DNA from: JAOUEA01 sp963821925
GTDB lineage: Bacteria; Actinomycetota; UBA4738; HRBIN12
Assembly: GCA_963821925.1 (NCBI GenBank)
Contig: CAWGFO010000009.1
Location: forward strand, 434,001 to 498,000
DNA: 64,000 nt
Reading direction: 5' to 3'
The position numbers and the translations under genes are program-made. The notes below the pieces were generated by a model. The model was not told where the DNA came from. It saw only the letters and a list, made by a program, of their open reading frames with translations, and searched no databases. This document shows, piece after piece, positions 25,414-34,691 of this stretch (position 1 is the stretch's first letter; every line of letters begins with the position of its first letter).

Positions 25414-26198
25414 GCGTCGCTCAGGGTGAGCACCACCGGCGCGTGGTCGCTGGGCTTGCCCTCCCCGCTCGTGGGCTTGCGTTCCTCGCGGTCCACCGAC
25501 ACCGATAGCAGCCGCTCGGCGACGGGCGCGGAGCCCAGCAGCAGGTCGATCCGAAGCCCCCACCCCCGGTGGAAGGCGCCCATCCGGTAGTCCCACCAGG
25601 TGAACGGCCCCTCGACGTCGCCGGCCGCCGCACGCCCCAGATCGGTGAGGCCCAGGTCCTCGAGCGCCGCGATCCGCGCGCGTTCCGGCTCGCTCGCCAG
25701 GTTCTTGCCGCGCCAGAGCGCCGGGTCGTGCACGTCGCGGTCGTCCGGCGCGACGTTGAAGTCGCCCGCCAGCAAGAGCGGCTCGCCGGCCGAGAAGGTC
25801 TCCATCGCCCAGACGCGCATCGCGTCGAACCAGGCGAGCTTCGTCGCGTACGCCGGGTGCTCGATCGACTTCCCGTTCACGGCGTACACGGACGCCACGG
25901 CGAGCCCGTCCGTCCGCGTCGCGAGGAGCCGGGCCTCGTCGCGCACCGGGTCGTCGGGCATCCCGCGCGAGACCTCCTCGAGCGCGTGGCGGGAGAGGAT
26001 CGCGACCCCGTTGTACGCCCGCTGGCCGAAGCTGAGCGCGCCGTACCCGGCGGCCGACAGCTCGTCGAACGGGAAGTCGTCGTCGGTGACCTTCGTCTCC
26101 TGCAGGCAGACGACGTCGGGCTCGTGCCGCGCGAGCAGCGCGAGCAGCCGAGGGAGGCGCTGACGCACCGAGTTGACGTTCCAGGTGACGATCCTCAC
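25410..26198 (-). CDS. xth: Exodeoxyribonuclease III
   Basis: 262 residues from GTG 26198. Exo-endo-phosphatase fold blocks include RIVTWNVNSVRQRLPRLL, VVCLQETKVTDDDFP (metal Glu), YNGVAILSR, LLAGDFNVAPDDRDVHDP, RIDLLLGS and the catalytic SDHAPVVLTL. The enzyme acts at abasic sites and 3' ends in base-excision repair. It heads the two-gene unit with the sulfurtransferase, an unrelated function. Confidence 0.93.
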   Translation of the reverse strand: MRIVTWNVNSVRQRLPRLLALLARHEPDVVCLQETKVTDDDFPFDELSAAGYGALSFGQRAYNGVAILSRHALEEVSRGMPDDPVRDEARLLATRTDGLAVASVYAVNGKSIEHPAYATKLAWFDAMRVWAMETFSAGEPLLLAGDFNVAPDDRDVHDPALWRGKNLASEPERARIAALEDLGLTDLGRAAAGDVEGPFTWWDYRMGAFHRGWGLRIDLLLGSAPVAERLLSVSVDREERKPTSGEGKPSDHAPVVLTLSDA

Positions 26199-26318
26199 GG
26201 GCGCGAGGATAGCCGCTGACGCCCACGCGCCCGATTTGGAGTTCCAGCGCAACCTGTCCTAGGTTGAACCGTCGGTCAGTCGAGCCACCCGGCTCACGAG
26301 CGTAGGCGAGGAGCGGCG

Positions 26319-27797
26319 ATGTCCGAGGAACGATCCATCAGGTCCATGCCGTGGACGCACCGGCACGACGTCATCACCCCGGAGGACGTAGCCAAGGTCC
26401 ACCGGAACTCGCTCGACATCCTCGAGCGCGCGGGCGTGACGACCACGAACAAGCGGCTCTTCGACGTGATGGAGGCACACGGCCAGAAGGTCGACCGCGA
26501 CAGCCACCGGATCTGGTTCGACCCGCAGTTCGTCGAGGAGAAGATCGCGATGGTCCCGAAGGAGTTCACCTTCTGCGCCCGCGACCCGCGGCTCGACCTC
26601 CCGCTCGACAACACGCGCGGCTACCTCTCGACGGACGGCTGTCCCGCCGAGTACATCGACATGGAGACCGGCAAGCGCCGGTACTCGACGAAGCAGGACA
26701 TCACCGACATCACACGCCTGGCCGACGCCCTCCCACAGATCGGGTTCCAGTGGCAATCGGCCTCTGCGAACGACGTCCCCGTGCCGGTGCGTCCGATGCA
26801 CGAGATCCACGCGCAGTTCCCCCACACGACGAAGCACATCCAGCAGATGACCGCGATCGACCCCTTCAACGCGAAGGGCATCGTCGAGATGGCCACGACC
26901 GTCGCGGGGTCGTCCGAGGAGCTCCGCGAGCGGCCGATCATCTCCAACTTCCAGTGCTCGATCAGCCCGCTCCATTGGGATGACGGCCCGGTCGACGCGC
27001 TCCAGTTGTTCGCGGAGGCGGGCGTGCCCGTCGGGATCTGCTCGATGCCGCTGGCCGGCGCCTCCTCGCCGCTCTCGATCGCCGGGCTGATCACGATGGC
27101 GAACACCGAGATCCTCTCCGGATGGACGATCCTGCAGACGCTCGTCCCCGGGGCCACCTCGATGTACATCTCGTACGCGAGCACGATCGACATGAACAGC
27201 GGGATGATGAACCCGGCCTGGGGCGGCCTCGAGGTCTTCTCCTGCATGGCGACCACCGCCGTGGCGCGCTCGTACGGCGTCCCCTACTCCGTGTGGTCGT
27301 TCGCGCCGGGCGCGAAGTACCCGGACTGGCAAGGTGGCGCGCAGGCGGGGATGTCCGGCATGGCGATGGCCCTGAACCCGGGCCACTTCATCAACGGCGC
27401 GGGCTCGCTGCTCGACGACAGCGTGTACTCACTGGCCGAGCTCGTGCTCGACGCAGAGCTCTTCGAGACCCTCGTCCGGTTCGCGGAGGGCTACGGGTTC
27501 ACGGACGAGGACTTCGCCACCGACACCGTGATCGACGTCGGGCCGGGCGGCCACTTCCTCGACCGCGAGCACACGCTCGAGAACATGTGGACGTTCATCC
27601 GCGACACGTCGATGGACCGCCGCAACTGGGATGACTGGGAGGCGCAGGGCCGCCCGCAGCCGCCCGAAGTCGCGACCGAGAAGGCGAAGAAGATCCTGGC
27701 CGAGCACGAGCCCGACCCGCTCCCCGAGGACGTCGCGGCCGAGCTCGACCGGATCATGACGAGCTACGAGTCGGAGGCGATCGACAAGGCGAGCTGA
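26319..27797 (+). CDS. MttB-family methyltransferase, non-pyrrolysine type
   Basis: 492 residues, ATG after GAGGAG. It is a TIM-barrel trimethylamine methyltransferase superfamily member (HRNSLDILERAGVTT at the start; GGLEVFSCMATTAVARSYG and MALNPGHFINGAGSLLDDS late). The reading frame has no internal TAG, so it lacks pyrrolysine and belongs with MtgB-like enzymes that demethylate quaternary amines such as glycine betaine onto a corrinoid protein. No corrinoid protein or reactivase is adjacent. The dimethylglycine dehydrogenase-like gene 0.6 kb away would fit betaine breakdown. Confidence 0.85.
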   Translation: MSEERSIRSMPWTHRHDVITPEDVAKVHRNSLDILERAGVTTTNKRLFDVMEAHGQKVDRDSHRIWFDPQFVEEKIAMVPKEFTFCARDPRLDLPLDNTRGYLSTDGCPAEYIDMETGKRRYSTKQDITDITRLADALPQIGFQWQSASANDVPVPVRPMHEIHAQFPHTTKHIQQMTAIDPFNAKGIVEMATTVAGSSEELRERPIISNFQCSISPLHWDDGPVDALQLFAEAGVPVGICSMPLAGASSPLSIAGLITMANTEILSGWTILQTLVPGATSMYISYASTIDMNSGMMNPAWGGLEVFSCMATTAVARSYGVPYSVWSFAPGAKYPDWQGGAQAGMSGMAMALNPGHFINGAGSLLDDSVYSLAELVLDAELFETLVRFAEGYGFTDEDFATDTVIDVGPGGHFLDREHTLENMWTFIRDTSMDRRNWDDWEAQGRPQPPEVATEKAKKILAEHEPDPLPEDVAAELDRIMTSYESEAIDKAS

Positions 27798-27821
27798 GCT
27801 CCCGCGAGTCCGGATACGCGA

Positions 27822-27846
27822 GAGGCCGGGCGCGCTGCCCGGCCTC
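27822..27846. terminator. Bidirectional terminator-like hairpin
   Basis: GAGGCCGGGC-GCGCT-GCCCGGCCTC is a perfect 10-bp stem between the convergent MttB-like and DUF7144 genes. There is no long T-run, as is usual in very GC-rich genomes. Confidence 0.7.
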
Positions 27847-27870
27847 GTCGCTGGAACGTCAAGCCGTGAG

Positions 27871-28263
27871 CTACTCGGTCACATCCCGCCCGTGCATCGT
27901 GAGCGCCCAGATCACGCCGACCGCGATCGCGATCAGGATGATCCCCCATACTGGGTACCAGGGCAGGTAGACGAAGCTCGCGAGCCCGCTCAGGAGCGCG
28001 AGGAGCACACCGACCGTGCGGGCCCAGACGGCGCCGCTCAGCAGGCCGAACCCCGCGAACAGGATGATCAGGCCGAGGATCAGGTGGATCCAGCCCCACT
28101 GCGTCGCGTCGAACGAAACGATCGCGTTCGGCGTGACCGCGTAGAACTCGTCCTTCAGGATCCCGGTGAGCCCGGCGAGCGCGTGGAGCGACCCCAGGAA
28201 CACCATCATCATGGCCGCGAAGTAGATGTAGCCGACGGCCCAGGCACTGCGGTTCTCAGACAT
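27871..28263 (-). CDS. DUF7144-type four-helix membrane protein
   Basis: 130 residues, ATG 28263 after GAGGGAGG. Four membrane segments with the pattern FAAMMMVFLGSLHALAGLTG, WGWIHLILGLIILFAGFGL and WARTVGVLLALLSGLASFVY match a widespread actinobacterial membrane family of unknown role. It is convergent with the MttB-like gene and shares its terminator. Confidence 0.72.
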   Translation of the reverse strand: MSENRSAWAVGYIYFAAMMMVFLGSLHALAGLTGILKDEFYAVTPNAIVSFDATQWGWIHLILGLIILFAGFGLLSGAVWARTVGVLLALLSGLASFVYLPWYPVWGIILIAIAVGVIWALTMHGRDVTE

Positions 28264-28378
28264 GGTCCCTCCCTCCGGTTCCTCCGCGAACCCGCCGATG
28301 CGAGCCGGAGGACCTCGTGTATCCTCCGCCCGAACGGCTCGAGATGCCATCACCTGGAGTGGATGATGTTGCGCCGCA

Positions 28379-30796
28379 TCAACTCCGGAGGCGCGCTCCC
28401 ATCGGATCGAACAGGGGTTCCGCCGCAACGGTCCCCGGCAGCCGCAGGTCGAACGACCCGATCGTGACCGGGTCGCCCTCGGCGAGGTCCGCTGAGACCC
28501 ACGCGTACGCGATGCTTCTCCCGACCGACGGACCGAAGTCCGCGCTGGTGACATACCCGATCGCCTCATCCCCCGCGAGCACCGGCTCGCCGCCGGTCAT
28601 CACGTGCGTCGGGTCCTCGAGCACGAGGCACGCCAGTCGGTGGGTGGCCGGTGGCCTCGCCGCCAGACCGTCACGACCCAGGAAGTCGCCGTCGCTCCGT
28701 CGGACCGTGAACGCGAGCCCCGCCTCGGCGGGCGCGTGCTCCGGCGTCATGTCGGTGCCCCAGGCCCGGTAGCCCTTCTCGATCCGGAGCGAAGACAACG
28801 CGCCGCGCCCGGCCGCGATCAGACCGTGAGGCTGGCCCGTCGCCCAGATCGCGTCCCACAGCTCGAGCCCGCGCTCGGAGGCAGCGACGAACTCCCAGCC
28901 CAGCTCCCCCGCGTACGAGATCCGCGACACCGTCACCGGGAGGCCCGCGACCTCGACCTCGCGCACCGAGAGATACGGGCCGTCGAGCTCCGCGATCGTC
29001 GACGCGATCGCTCGAGCGGCGGGGCCCCAGAGTGCCGCGCAGCAGGTGGCCTCGGTCACGTCGGTCACCGCGACACCGCCGTCAGGCGGCAGGTGCCGCC
29101 GGAGCCAGGCCACGTCGCGCGGACCGTTCCCGCCGATCAGGAAGCGATCCTCGGCCAGACGAGCCACCGTCACGTCGGATCGGATACCGCCCCGCACGTC
29201 GAGCATCACCGTGTACGTGATCGAGCCCACCTCGGGGTCGGGCTCCCCCGCCAACATCCATCCCAGATAGGCGGCGGCACCGGACCCGGTCACCTCGACC
29301 CGCGTGAGCGACGTCATATCGAACAGGCCCGCGCGCGCACGGACGGCCAGGTGCTCCGCTGCCGCGATCGGCGACCAGTGGCGCGCCGACCACTCATCCC
29401 TCGGGAGCAGCTCGAGCCCGTCGAGCAGCCCGGCGTTCGCCTCGTACCAGCGCGGGCGCTCCCAGGCCGCGCCGTCGAAGAACGCCGCGCCGAGCTCGCG
29501 CTGATGCGGCGCGAACGGGCTGAACCGCAGGTCCCGAGCGCTCGTGTGCCCTTCCGCCGGGTGGTGCACCGCGTACACATCGCGGTACGAGTCGTCGCAG
29601 CGCGCCTCGAACACCGCGGGCGCCAACTCGGGCCGCTCGAAACGGCTGAGGTCGGCCGGCGAGGCGTCGATCGACGGCGCGCCGTCGACGAGGGCCTCGG
29701 CCACGACGCGCCCGACGCCCGCTGAATGGGTCACCCACACCGACTCGGCCACCCAGAACCCTCGGAGCTCGGGGTGCTCGCCGATCAGCGGGTAGCCGTC
29801 GGGCGTGAAGGCGAACACCCCGTTGAACGAGCGCTCGAGCGTGGTCTCGCGGAGCGCAGGCATCAGCTCGCAGACGAGCTCCCACGGCTCGGCGAAGTCC
29901 TCCGGCGTGAACCGGTAGACGACGCCCTCGTCGCGGCGCTCGTGCGTGTCGATCGCTCTCGCCGAGACCGGCAGACGCCGGTGGTTGAAGGATCCGATCC
30001 CCACACGGTCGCCGTGGTCCCGGACGTACACGCCTGCGTCGTGGTGCCGAACGATCGGCATCGTGGCTTCGCGGTCGGCGTTCGGGGCCAGCGCTGCGAC
30101 CGGCGACGTGATCACGTATTGGTGCTCGAGCGCGAGCATCGGGAGCGTCAGCCCGACCATCTCCGCGACGACCGGTCCCCATACACCGGCACAGCAGACG
30201 ACCACGTCGGCCGCGACGGAACCGGCGGCCGTCGTCACGCCCGTCACGTGCCCGTCGTGGTGCTCGATCCCCGTGACCTCCGTCTCGCCGGTGAACGTGG
30301 CGCCGCGGGCGGTCGCCCGGCGCGCCTGCGCCTCGACGCCGCGGAGCGCGACCGCGAGCCCTTCGCCGTCCGTCGCGTACCCACCCACCAGGCCGGCGGG
30401 ATCGACGATCGGCCACAGCCGGGCGCACGCTTCGGCGTCGACGATCCGGCCGCCCTCGAACCCCCAGGAGCGCGCGACGTTGTGCCGTCGCCAGAGCTCG
30501 CGGAGCCGAGGTTCGTTCCGCGCGATCTCGAGCGTGCCGACGGGATGGGCCGCCGGTGCCCCGTCGAGGTCGAGCCCGGCGAACTTCTCGAGGGTGTAGT
30601 CGGCGAGCGCCTGCATCATCTTCGACGGGCTCGTGCGGCTGATCAGGCCGGGGGCGTGGGTCGAGGATCCGCCGGTCGCGAACAGCGGCCCCTTGTCGAG
30701 CACCGTGACATGGGTCTCGCCCCGCGCCGTCAGCTCGTCGGCCACGGCGACACCGACGACCCCGGACCCGATCACCACGATGCGCCTGCCCGACAC
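28379..30796 (-). CDS. Dimethylglycine dehydrogenase-like FAD/GcvT enzyme
   Basis: 805 residues. The N-terminal DAO domain has VVIGSGVVGVAVADELTARG, and a GGSSTHAPGL block whose His matches the covalent-FAD His of this family. An FAO_M linker lies near 370-430. The C-terminal half is a folate-binding GCV_T domain (LFDMTSLTRVEVTG; YAGELGWEFV; IEKGYRAWGTDMTPEHAPAE) and a barrel (GGEPVLAGDEAIGYVTS). It oxidatively demethylates dimethylglycine or sarcosine, passing the methyl group to tetrahydrofolate. It lies 32 bp downstream of the acyl-CoA synthetase gene on the same strand, so the two may be co-transcribed. Confidence 0.87.
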   Translation of the reverse strand: MSGRRIVVIGSGVVGVAVADELTARGETHVTVLDKGPLFATGGSSTHAPGLISRTSPSKMMQALADYTLEKFAGLDLDGAPAAHPVGTLEIARNEPRLRELWRRHNVARSWGFEGGRIVDAEACARLWPIVDPAGLVGGYATDGEGLAVALRGVEAQARRATARGATFTGETEVTGIEHHDGHVTGVTTAAGSVAADVVVCCAGVWGPVVAEMVGLTLPMLALEHQYVITSPVAALAPNADREATMPIVRHHDAGVYVRDHGDRVGIGSFNHRRLPVSARAIDTHERRDEGVVYRFTPEDFAEPWELVCELMPALRETTLERSFNGVFAFTPDGYPLIGEHPELRGFWVAESVWVTHSAGVGRVVAEALVDGAPSIDASPADLSRFERPELAPAVFEARCDDSYRDVYAVHHPAEGHTSARDLRFSPFAPHQRELGAAFFDGAAWERPRWYEANAGLLDGLELLPRDEWSARHWSPIAAAEHLAVRARAGLFDMTSLTRVEVTGSGAAAYLGWMLAGEPDPEVGSITYTVMLDVRGGIRSDVTVARLAEDRFLIGGNGPRDVAWLRRHLPPDGGVAVTDVTEATCCAALWGPAARAIASTIAELDGPYLSVREVEVAGLPVTVSRISYAGELGWEFVAASERGLELWDAIWATGQPHGLIAAGRGALSSLRIEKGYRAWGTDMTPEHAPAEAGLAFTVRRSDGDFLGRDGLAARPPATHRLACLVLEDPTHVMTGGEPVLAGDEAIGYVTSADFGPSVGRSIAYAWVSADLAEGDPVTIGSFDLRLPGTVAAEPLFDPMGARLRS

Positions 30797-30828
30797 GTGC
30801 TCCCTCCTCCGCTCGAGAGGGCGTCAGC

Positions 30829-32478
30829 CTATCCGGGCGGCGTGCCGCCTCGTTCGCGCTCCCGGAGCTCGACGCGACGGATCTTCCCCGAGATCGTCTT
30901 GGGGAGCTCGGGCAGGAACTCGATCTCACGCGGGTACTTGTAGGGGGCGGTGACCTGCTTGCAGTGAGCCTGGAGCTCCCGCACGAGCTCGTCGCTCGGC
31001 TCGACGCCGGACGCGAGGGTCACGAACGCCTTCACGATCTCGCCCCGCATCGGATCGGGCTTGCCGACCACCGCTGCCTCGACCACCGACGGGTGCGTGA
31101 GCAGCGCCGACTCCACCTCGAACGGCCCGATCCGGTAGGCCGAGGAGGTGATCACATCGTCGGCCCGCCCCACGAACCAGAGGTAGCCGTCCTCGTCGGC
31201 ATACGCCTTGTCGCCGGTGAAGTACCGGTCGCCCGCGAACGCGGCGGCGGTCGCCGCGGGGTCGCGCCAGTACTCCTTGAAGAGCCCGACCGGCCGGTCG
31301 GGACGCACCCGGACCGTGATGTGCCCTTCCTCACCCGGTCCGAGCGGGGTGCCTCCGTCGTCGGTGATCTCGATGTCGAAGCCGGGCGTCGGCTTGCCCA
31401 TCGAGCCTTCTCGGACGGGGACGCACGGGTAGTTCGCGACCAGGTTCACGGTCTCGGTCTGCCCGTAGCCGTCGTAGATCGTGAGCCCGGTGCCGGCGCG
31501 CCATCGCTCGATCACCTCGGGGTTCAGGGGCTCGCCCGCCGAGACCACGTGCCGGAGCGACCGCAGGTCGAACCCCGCGAGGTCGAGCTGCACGAGCGCC
31601 CGGAAGACGGTGGGCGGCGCACAGAAGGTCGTGACGCCGTGCTCCCCGATCAACCGGAGCATCCGCTCGAAGTTCGGCTTGCCGCGCAGGTCCCACAGGA
31701 ACACGGCCGCGCCCATCCGCCACTGGCCGAAGAGTTTGCCCCACGCGGCCTTCGCCCAGCCGGTGTCGGAGACGGTCCAGTGCAGGTCGTCGGGGCCGAG
31801 ATCCTGCCAGAACCGCGCCGTGATCTCGTGGCCGATCCCGTACGAAGCCTGCGTGTGGAGCACCATCTTCGGATAGCCGGTCGTGCCGGACGTGAAGTAG
31901 ATCAGCAGCGGGTCGTCGGCCAGGGTGGGCTCCACCTCGGGGGGCACGTCGGCGGCCACGTCGAGGCCGGCGCGCCACCCGAGCCAGCCGTCGGGCACAT
32001 CGTCACCGACCGTGATCAGCGTGGTGAGGCTCGGGCACCGCTCCGATGCCTCGGCGACGCGTGGCAGCCCGTCGGGATCCGTGACGGCCACGCTCGCCTC
32101 CGCTTCGGTCACCCGGTACTCGATGTCCTTCGCCGTGAGGAGGGTCGTGCCGGGCATCGGGATCGCGCCGATCTTGACGCATCCCAGGAGGACCTCGTGC
32201 CACGCCGGGACGCGCGGCAGCATCACGAAGACGCGGTCCCCCTTGCGGACACCGTGCGCGGCGAGGAAGTTCGCGGCTCGGTCTGAGGCGTGCGCGAGGT
32301 CGGCGAACGAGACGCGGCGCGCGTGCTCGCCCGACGGATCGACGGCCACGATCGCGGTCTTCCCGGGCTCGGCCGCAGCCCGGGCGTCCACGATGTCGCG
32401 TGCGGCGTTGAACACGGGCGGCACCTCCAGGCGGAAATCGCGCCGGGCGGCCTCATAGTCCGACATGTTCTGCGCCAT
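30829..32478 (-). CDS. Acyl-CoA synthetase (acetyl/medium-chain type)
   Basis: 549 residues from ATG 32478 (ATG 32466 also possible; neither has a strong site). ANL-superfamily motifs: phosphate loop YFTSGTTGYPKMVLH, YDGYGQTE, the hinge around WFVGRADDVITSSAYRIGPFE, and catalytic Lys in TISGKIRRVELRERE. The similarity is to medium-chain acyl-CoA synthetases that activate short or medium fatty acids with ATP and CoA. It is probably co-transcribed with the downstream DMGDH-like gene. Confidence 0.9.
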   Translation of the reverse strand: MAQNMSDYEAARRDFRLEVPPVFNAARDIVDARAAAEPGKTAIVAVDPSGEHARRVSFADLAHASDRAANFLAAHGVRKGDRVFVMLPRVPAWHEVLLGCVKIGAIPMPGTTLLTAKDIEYRVTEAEASVAVTDPDGLPRVAEASERCPSLTTLITVGDDVPDGWLGWRAGLDVAADVPPEVEPTLADDPLLIYFTSGTTGYPKMVLHTQASYGIGHEITARFWQDLGPDDLHWTVSDTGWAKAAWGKLFGQWRMGAAVFLWDLRGKPNFERMLRLIGEHGVTTFCAPPTVFRALVQLDLAGFDLRSLRHVVSAGEPLNPEVIERWRAGTGLTIYDGYGQTETVNLVANYPCVPVREGSMGKPTPGFDIEITDDGGTPLGPGEEGHITVRVRPDRPVGLFKEYWRDPAATAAAFAGDRYFTGDKAYADEDGYLWFVGRADDVITSSAYRIGPFEVESALLTHPSVVEAAVVGKPDPMRGEIVKAFVTLASGVEPSDELVRELQAHCKQVTAPYKYPREIEFLPELPKTISGKIRRVELRERERGGTPPG

Positions 32479-32612
32479 CGCCGACAGCCTACGGAGGCCC
32501 GGCTGCGCGTGCGCATGACGTCCGGCCCGTATCCGAAGGGACGGTTCGGGTGTCGTAGGCGGGTGCGATCCCACCGAGCGGCGTCAAGGGCTGCGAGACG
32601 GGCCGGGGACCG

Positions 32613-32867
32613 CTACCGCCACCACAACAACCCCACCGCCACCGTGATGGCGATCCCCAGCAGGATCGACACGATCATCAGCGTCCGACCGGAGCCGTCA
32701 CCGTCGCTCATCGCCCGGGCCTCCGTGCACAGGCCGAGCCCGAGGAACACCAGGATCTGTGCGATCGCGCCGAGCACGAAGGCGACGGCCGAGCCGGCAA
32801 ACAGCACGATCCATCCGGTCGACAGGGATGGCCGGTGCGCCTTCGGCGCGTGCAACACCTGTGCCAT
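32613..32867 (-). CDS. Small two-helix membrane protein
   Basis: 84 residues from ATG 32867 with GGAAGGTGG upstream. Two membrane helices (GWIVLFAGSAVAFVLGAIAQ and TLMIVSILLGIAITVAVGLL) are separated by a short charged loop. No function recognised. Frames extending to 32996 lack a site. Confidence 0.55.
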   Translation of the reverse strand: MAQVLHAPKAHRPSLSTGWIVLFAGSAVAFVLGAIAQILVFLGLGLCTEARAMSDGDGSGRTLMIVSILLGIAITVAVGLLWWR

Positions 32868-33000
32868 GGTCCACGACCACCTTCCCTCCCGATCCCATCG
32901 TGGGCCGGGCCGGCCGAGACGGATCGGGCCGAGTTGCCTGAAGGCGCAGGTCCCTCGAGGCGCAGGTCCCTCCTTCGTGTCACGAGACCCGGACATAGCG

Positions 33001-33026
33001 AAGGGGCCCGGATCACCGGGCCCCTT
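33001..33026 (-). terminator. Terminator hairpin of the small basic protein gene
   Basis: AAGGGGCCCGG-ATCA-CCGGGCCCCTT is a perfect 11-bp stem 26 bp after the stop of the gene at 33052-33201. Confidence 0.8.
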
Positions 33027-33051
33027 GCCGAACGTTGCGTTGTCAGGTCGC

Positions 33052-33201
33052 TTAGCGGGCGGCCTGCTTGCGGGAGACCTTCTTGCGGGAGACCTTCTTG
33101 TGCGAGAGCTTCTTCATCGTCACGCGAGCGGCGGCCTTGCTGTCCTCCGTCGCGGCGGCGGCGGCGGCGGGCTGCTGCGGGGTGATCTTCTTCTCGGCCA
33201 T
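33052..33201 (-). CDS. Small Lys/Arg-rich protein
   Basis: 49 residues, ATG 33201 with GGAGGG upstream and a strong terminator downstream, so expression as a single-gene unit is well supported. An Ala-rich linker is followed by a basic repeat MKKLSHKKVSRKKVSRKQAA (KKxSxKKVSRKKVSRK), reminiscent of the tails of HU/histone-H1-like proteins. It could bind nucleic acid or act as a structural peptide. No globular domain is present. Confidence 0.65.
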   Translation of the reverse strand: MAEKKITPQQPAAAAAATEDSKAAARVTMKKLSHKKVSRKKVSRKQAAR

Positions 33202-33333
33202 CTCGTACCCTCCTGTGTCCCGGGAGCCCCTCCGTCCGGTGCTCCTGTTCGATGAAGGCATCGTCGCACGGGGCGAGCCCCATGTCGGTGTTCGTGGTCA
33301 CGGAACCACGGTGTTTCCGGTCACACGGTCGAC

Positions 33334-33349
33334 GGTGACGCAGGTCACG
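33334..33349. promoter_or_regulatory. Crp/FNR-like palindrome GGTGA-N6-TCACG
   Basis: Located between the stop of the NRAMP-like gene (33393) and the start of the small basic protein (33201), about 133 bp upstream of the latter. A partly matching TGTGA-N6-ACACA follows at 33356-33371. Confidence 0.35.
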
Positions 33350-33392
33350 TCCCGATGTGACGGACGACACAGTCCCGCCGGCGTGCCGACCC

Positions 33393-34691
33393 TCAGCGCA
33401 CGACGATCATCGTCACGAACAGCACCGCGGTGAGCGTCAACAGCATCGCGATCGTCGCGATCGCGAGCACGTTGCTGAGACGCGAGTTCGTCAGGTCGCC
33501 CATCAGTTCGCGGTCGTTGGCGAGCCGGTACAGGAAGATCAAGATCGGCGCGAGCAACACGCCGTTCACGGCCGCCGACAGGAACAGCACGGGCACGAGG
33601 GACACACCGGGGAGCAGCACCATCACCGCGCCCAACACGATCCCGCCGGTGAACACGCCGTAGAACACGGGCGCCTCCCGCACACCGCGATCCAGGCCCA
33701 TCTCGAAACCGAGCGCTTCGCACGTCGCGTAGGAGGTCGACAATGGCAGCACGCCGGCCGCGAGCACCGACGCGTTCAGGAGTCCCAGCGCGAACAGGGT
33801 CGCGGCGAACCGGCCGGCCAACGGTTCGAGGGCGGCGGCGGCGTCCCCGGCGTCGGTGATCGTGCCGCCGCTGACGTGGATCGTCGCGGCCGTCGCGACC
33901 ACGATGAAGAACATGACGACGATCGTCGCCGTCGTGCCCAGGGCGACGTCGGCTCGCTCGTACGGCAGGTCCTCGGGGCCGAGTGCCTTGTCCACGACGT
34001 AGGCCTGGATGAAGTACTGCCCCCACGGGGTCACCGTGGTGCCCACCATCGCCACCGCCGCCAGCAGGTACGTGCCGTTCCACTGGACCGACGGGACCAG
34101 CAAGCCGTGGACGGCGTCACCCCAGTCGGGATGAGCGAGGATCCCCGAGATCACGTACGTCACGTAGAACAGCGCCATCACGAGGAAGATCCGTTCGATC
34201 CGCCGGTAGCCGCCCCGCAGGATCAGCACCAGCACGAGCACGGCTCCCACAGGCACGGCGATGTACCGGCTGACGTGGAACGCCTCCATCGCCGCGGCGA
34301 TGCCCGCGAACTCCGCCGCCGTCGTGCCGAGGTTCGCTATCAGGAGCAGGATCATGACCGCGGCGGCGGTGCGTACGCCGTACCGCTCGCGGATCAGCGC
34401 CGACAAGCCCTTGCCGGTCACCATCCCGAGCCGCGCACCGATCTCCTGGGTGACGAGGAGCGCCACGCCCGCGATCAGCGTCAGCCACAGAAGCTCGTAG
34501 CCGAACTTGGCGCCCACGATCGAGTACGTGGTGATCCCCTGCGCGTCGTTGTCGGCGGAGGCCGCGATCAGCCCGGGGCCGAGGACCGCCAGGAACGCCA
34601 CCAGCGTGCTGCGCCGGAAGAGGCCGCGGGACCGGCCACGCGCGCCCTGCGCCCGGCGGGGCCAGGGCCGCGGCCGGCGTTCCTCGCTCAC
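33393..34691 (-). CDS. NRAMP-like divalent metal transporter with atypical metal-site motifs
   Basis: 432 residues, about eleven membrane helices. It has the NRAMP fold pattern, but helix 1 reads LIAASADNDAQGITTYS instead of DPGN-x-A, and helix 6 reads VGTTVTPWGQYFIQAY instead of a Met-Pro-His motif. Loss of the Met ligand with a T-x-x-x-P-W helix 6 is reported for NRAMP-related transporters that do not prefer Mn/Fe, for example Mg transporters. It overlaps the PRC/MgtE-N/CBS gene by 4 bp, and MgtE-N/CBS modules sense Mg2+. Magnesium is therefore a reasonable but inferred substrate. Confidence 0.85.
   Translation of the reverse strand: MSEERRPRPWPRRAQGARGRSRGLFRRSTLVAFLAVLGPGLIAASADNDAQGITTYSIVGAKFGYELLWLTLIAGVALLVTQEIGARLGMVTGKGLSALIRERYGVRTAAAVMILLLIANLGTTAAEFAGIAAAMEAFHVSRYIAVPVGAVLVLVLILRGGYRRIERIFLVMALFYVTYVISGILAHPDWGDAVHGLLVPSVQWNGTYLLAAVAMVGTTVTPWGQYFIQAYVVDKALGPEDLPYERADVALGTTATIVVMFFIVVATAATIHVSGGTITDAGDAAAALEPLAGRFAATLFALGLLNASVLAAGVLPLSTSYATCEALGFEMGLDRGVREAPVFYGVFTGGIVLGAVMVLLPGVSLVPVLFLSAAVNGVLLAPILIFLYRLANDRELMGDLTNSRLSNVLAIATIAMLLTLTAVLFVTMIVVR

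Noticed and set aside
26319..27797. A pyrrolysine-containing trimethylamine methyltransferase
   Set aside because: There is no in-frame TAG inside the gene; the only stop is the terminal TGA, so it is a non-pyrrolysine family member.
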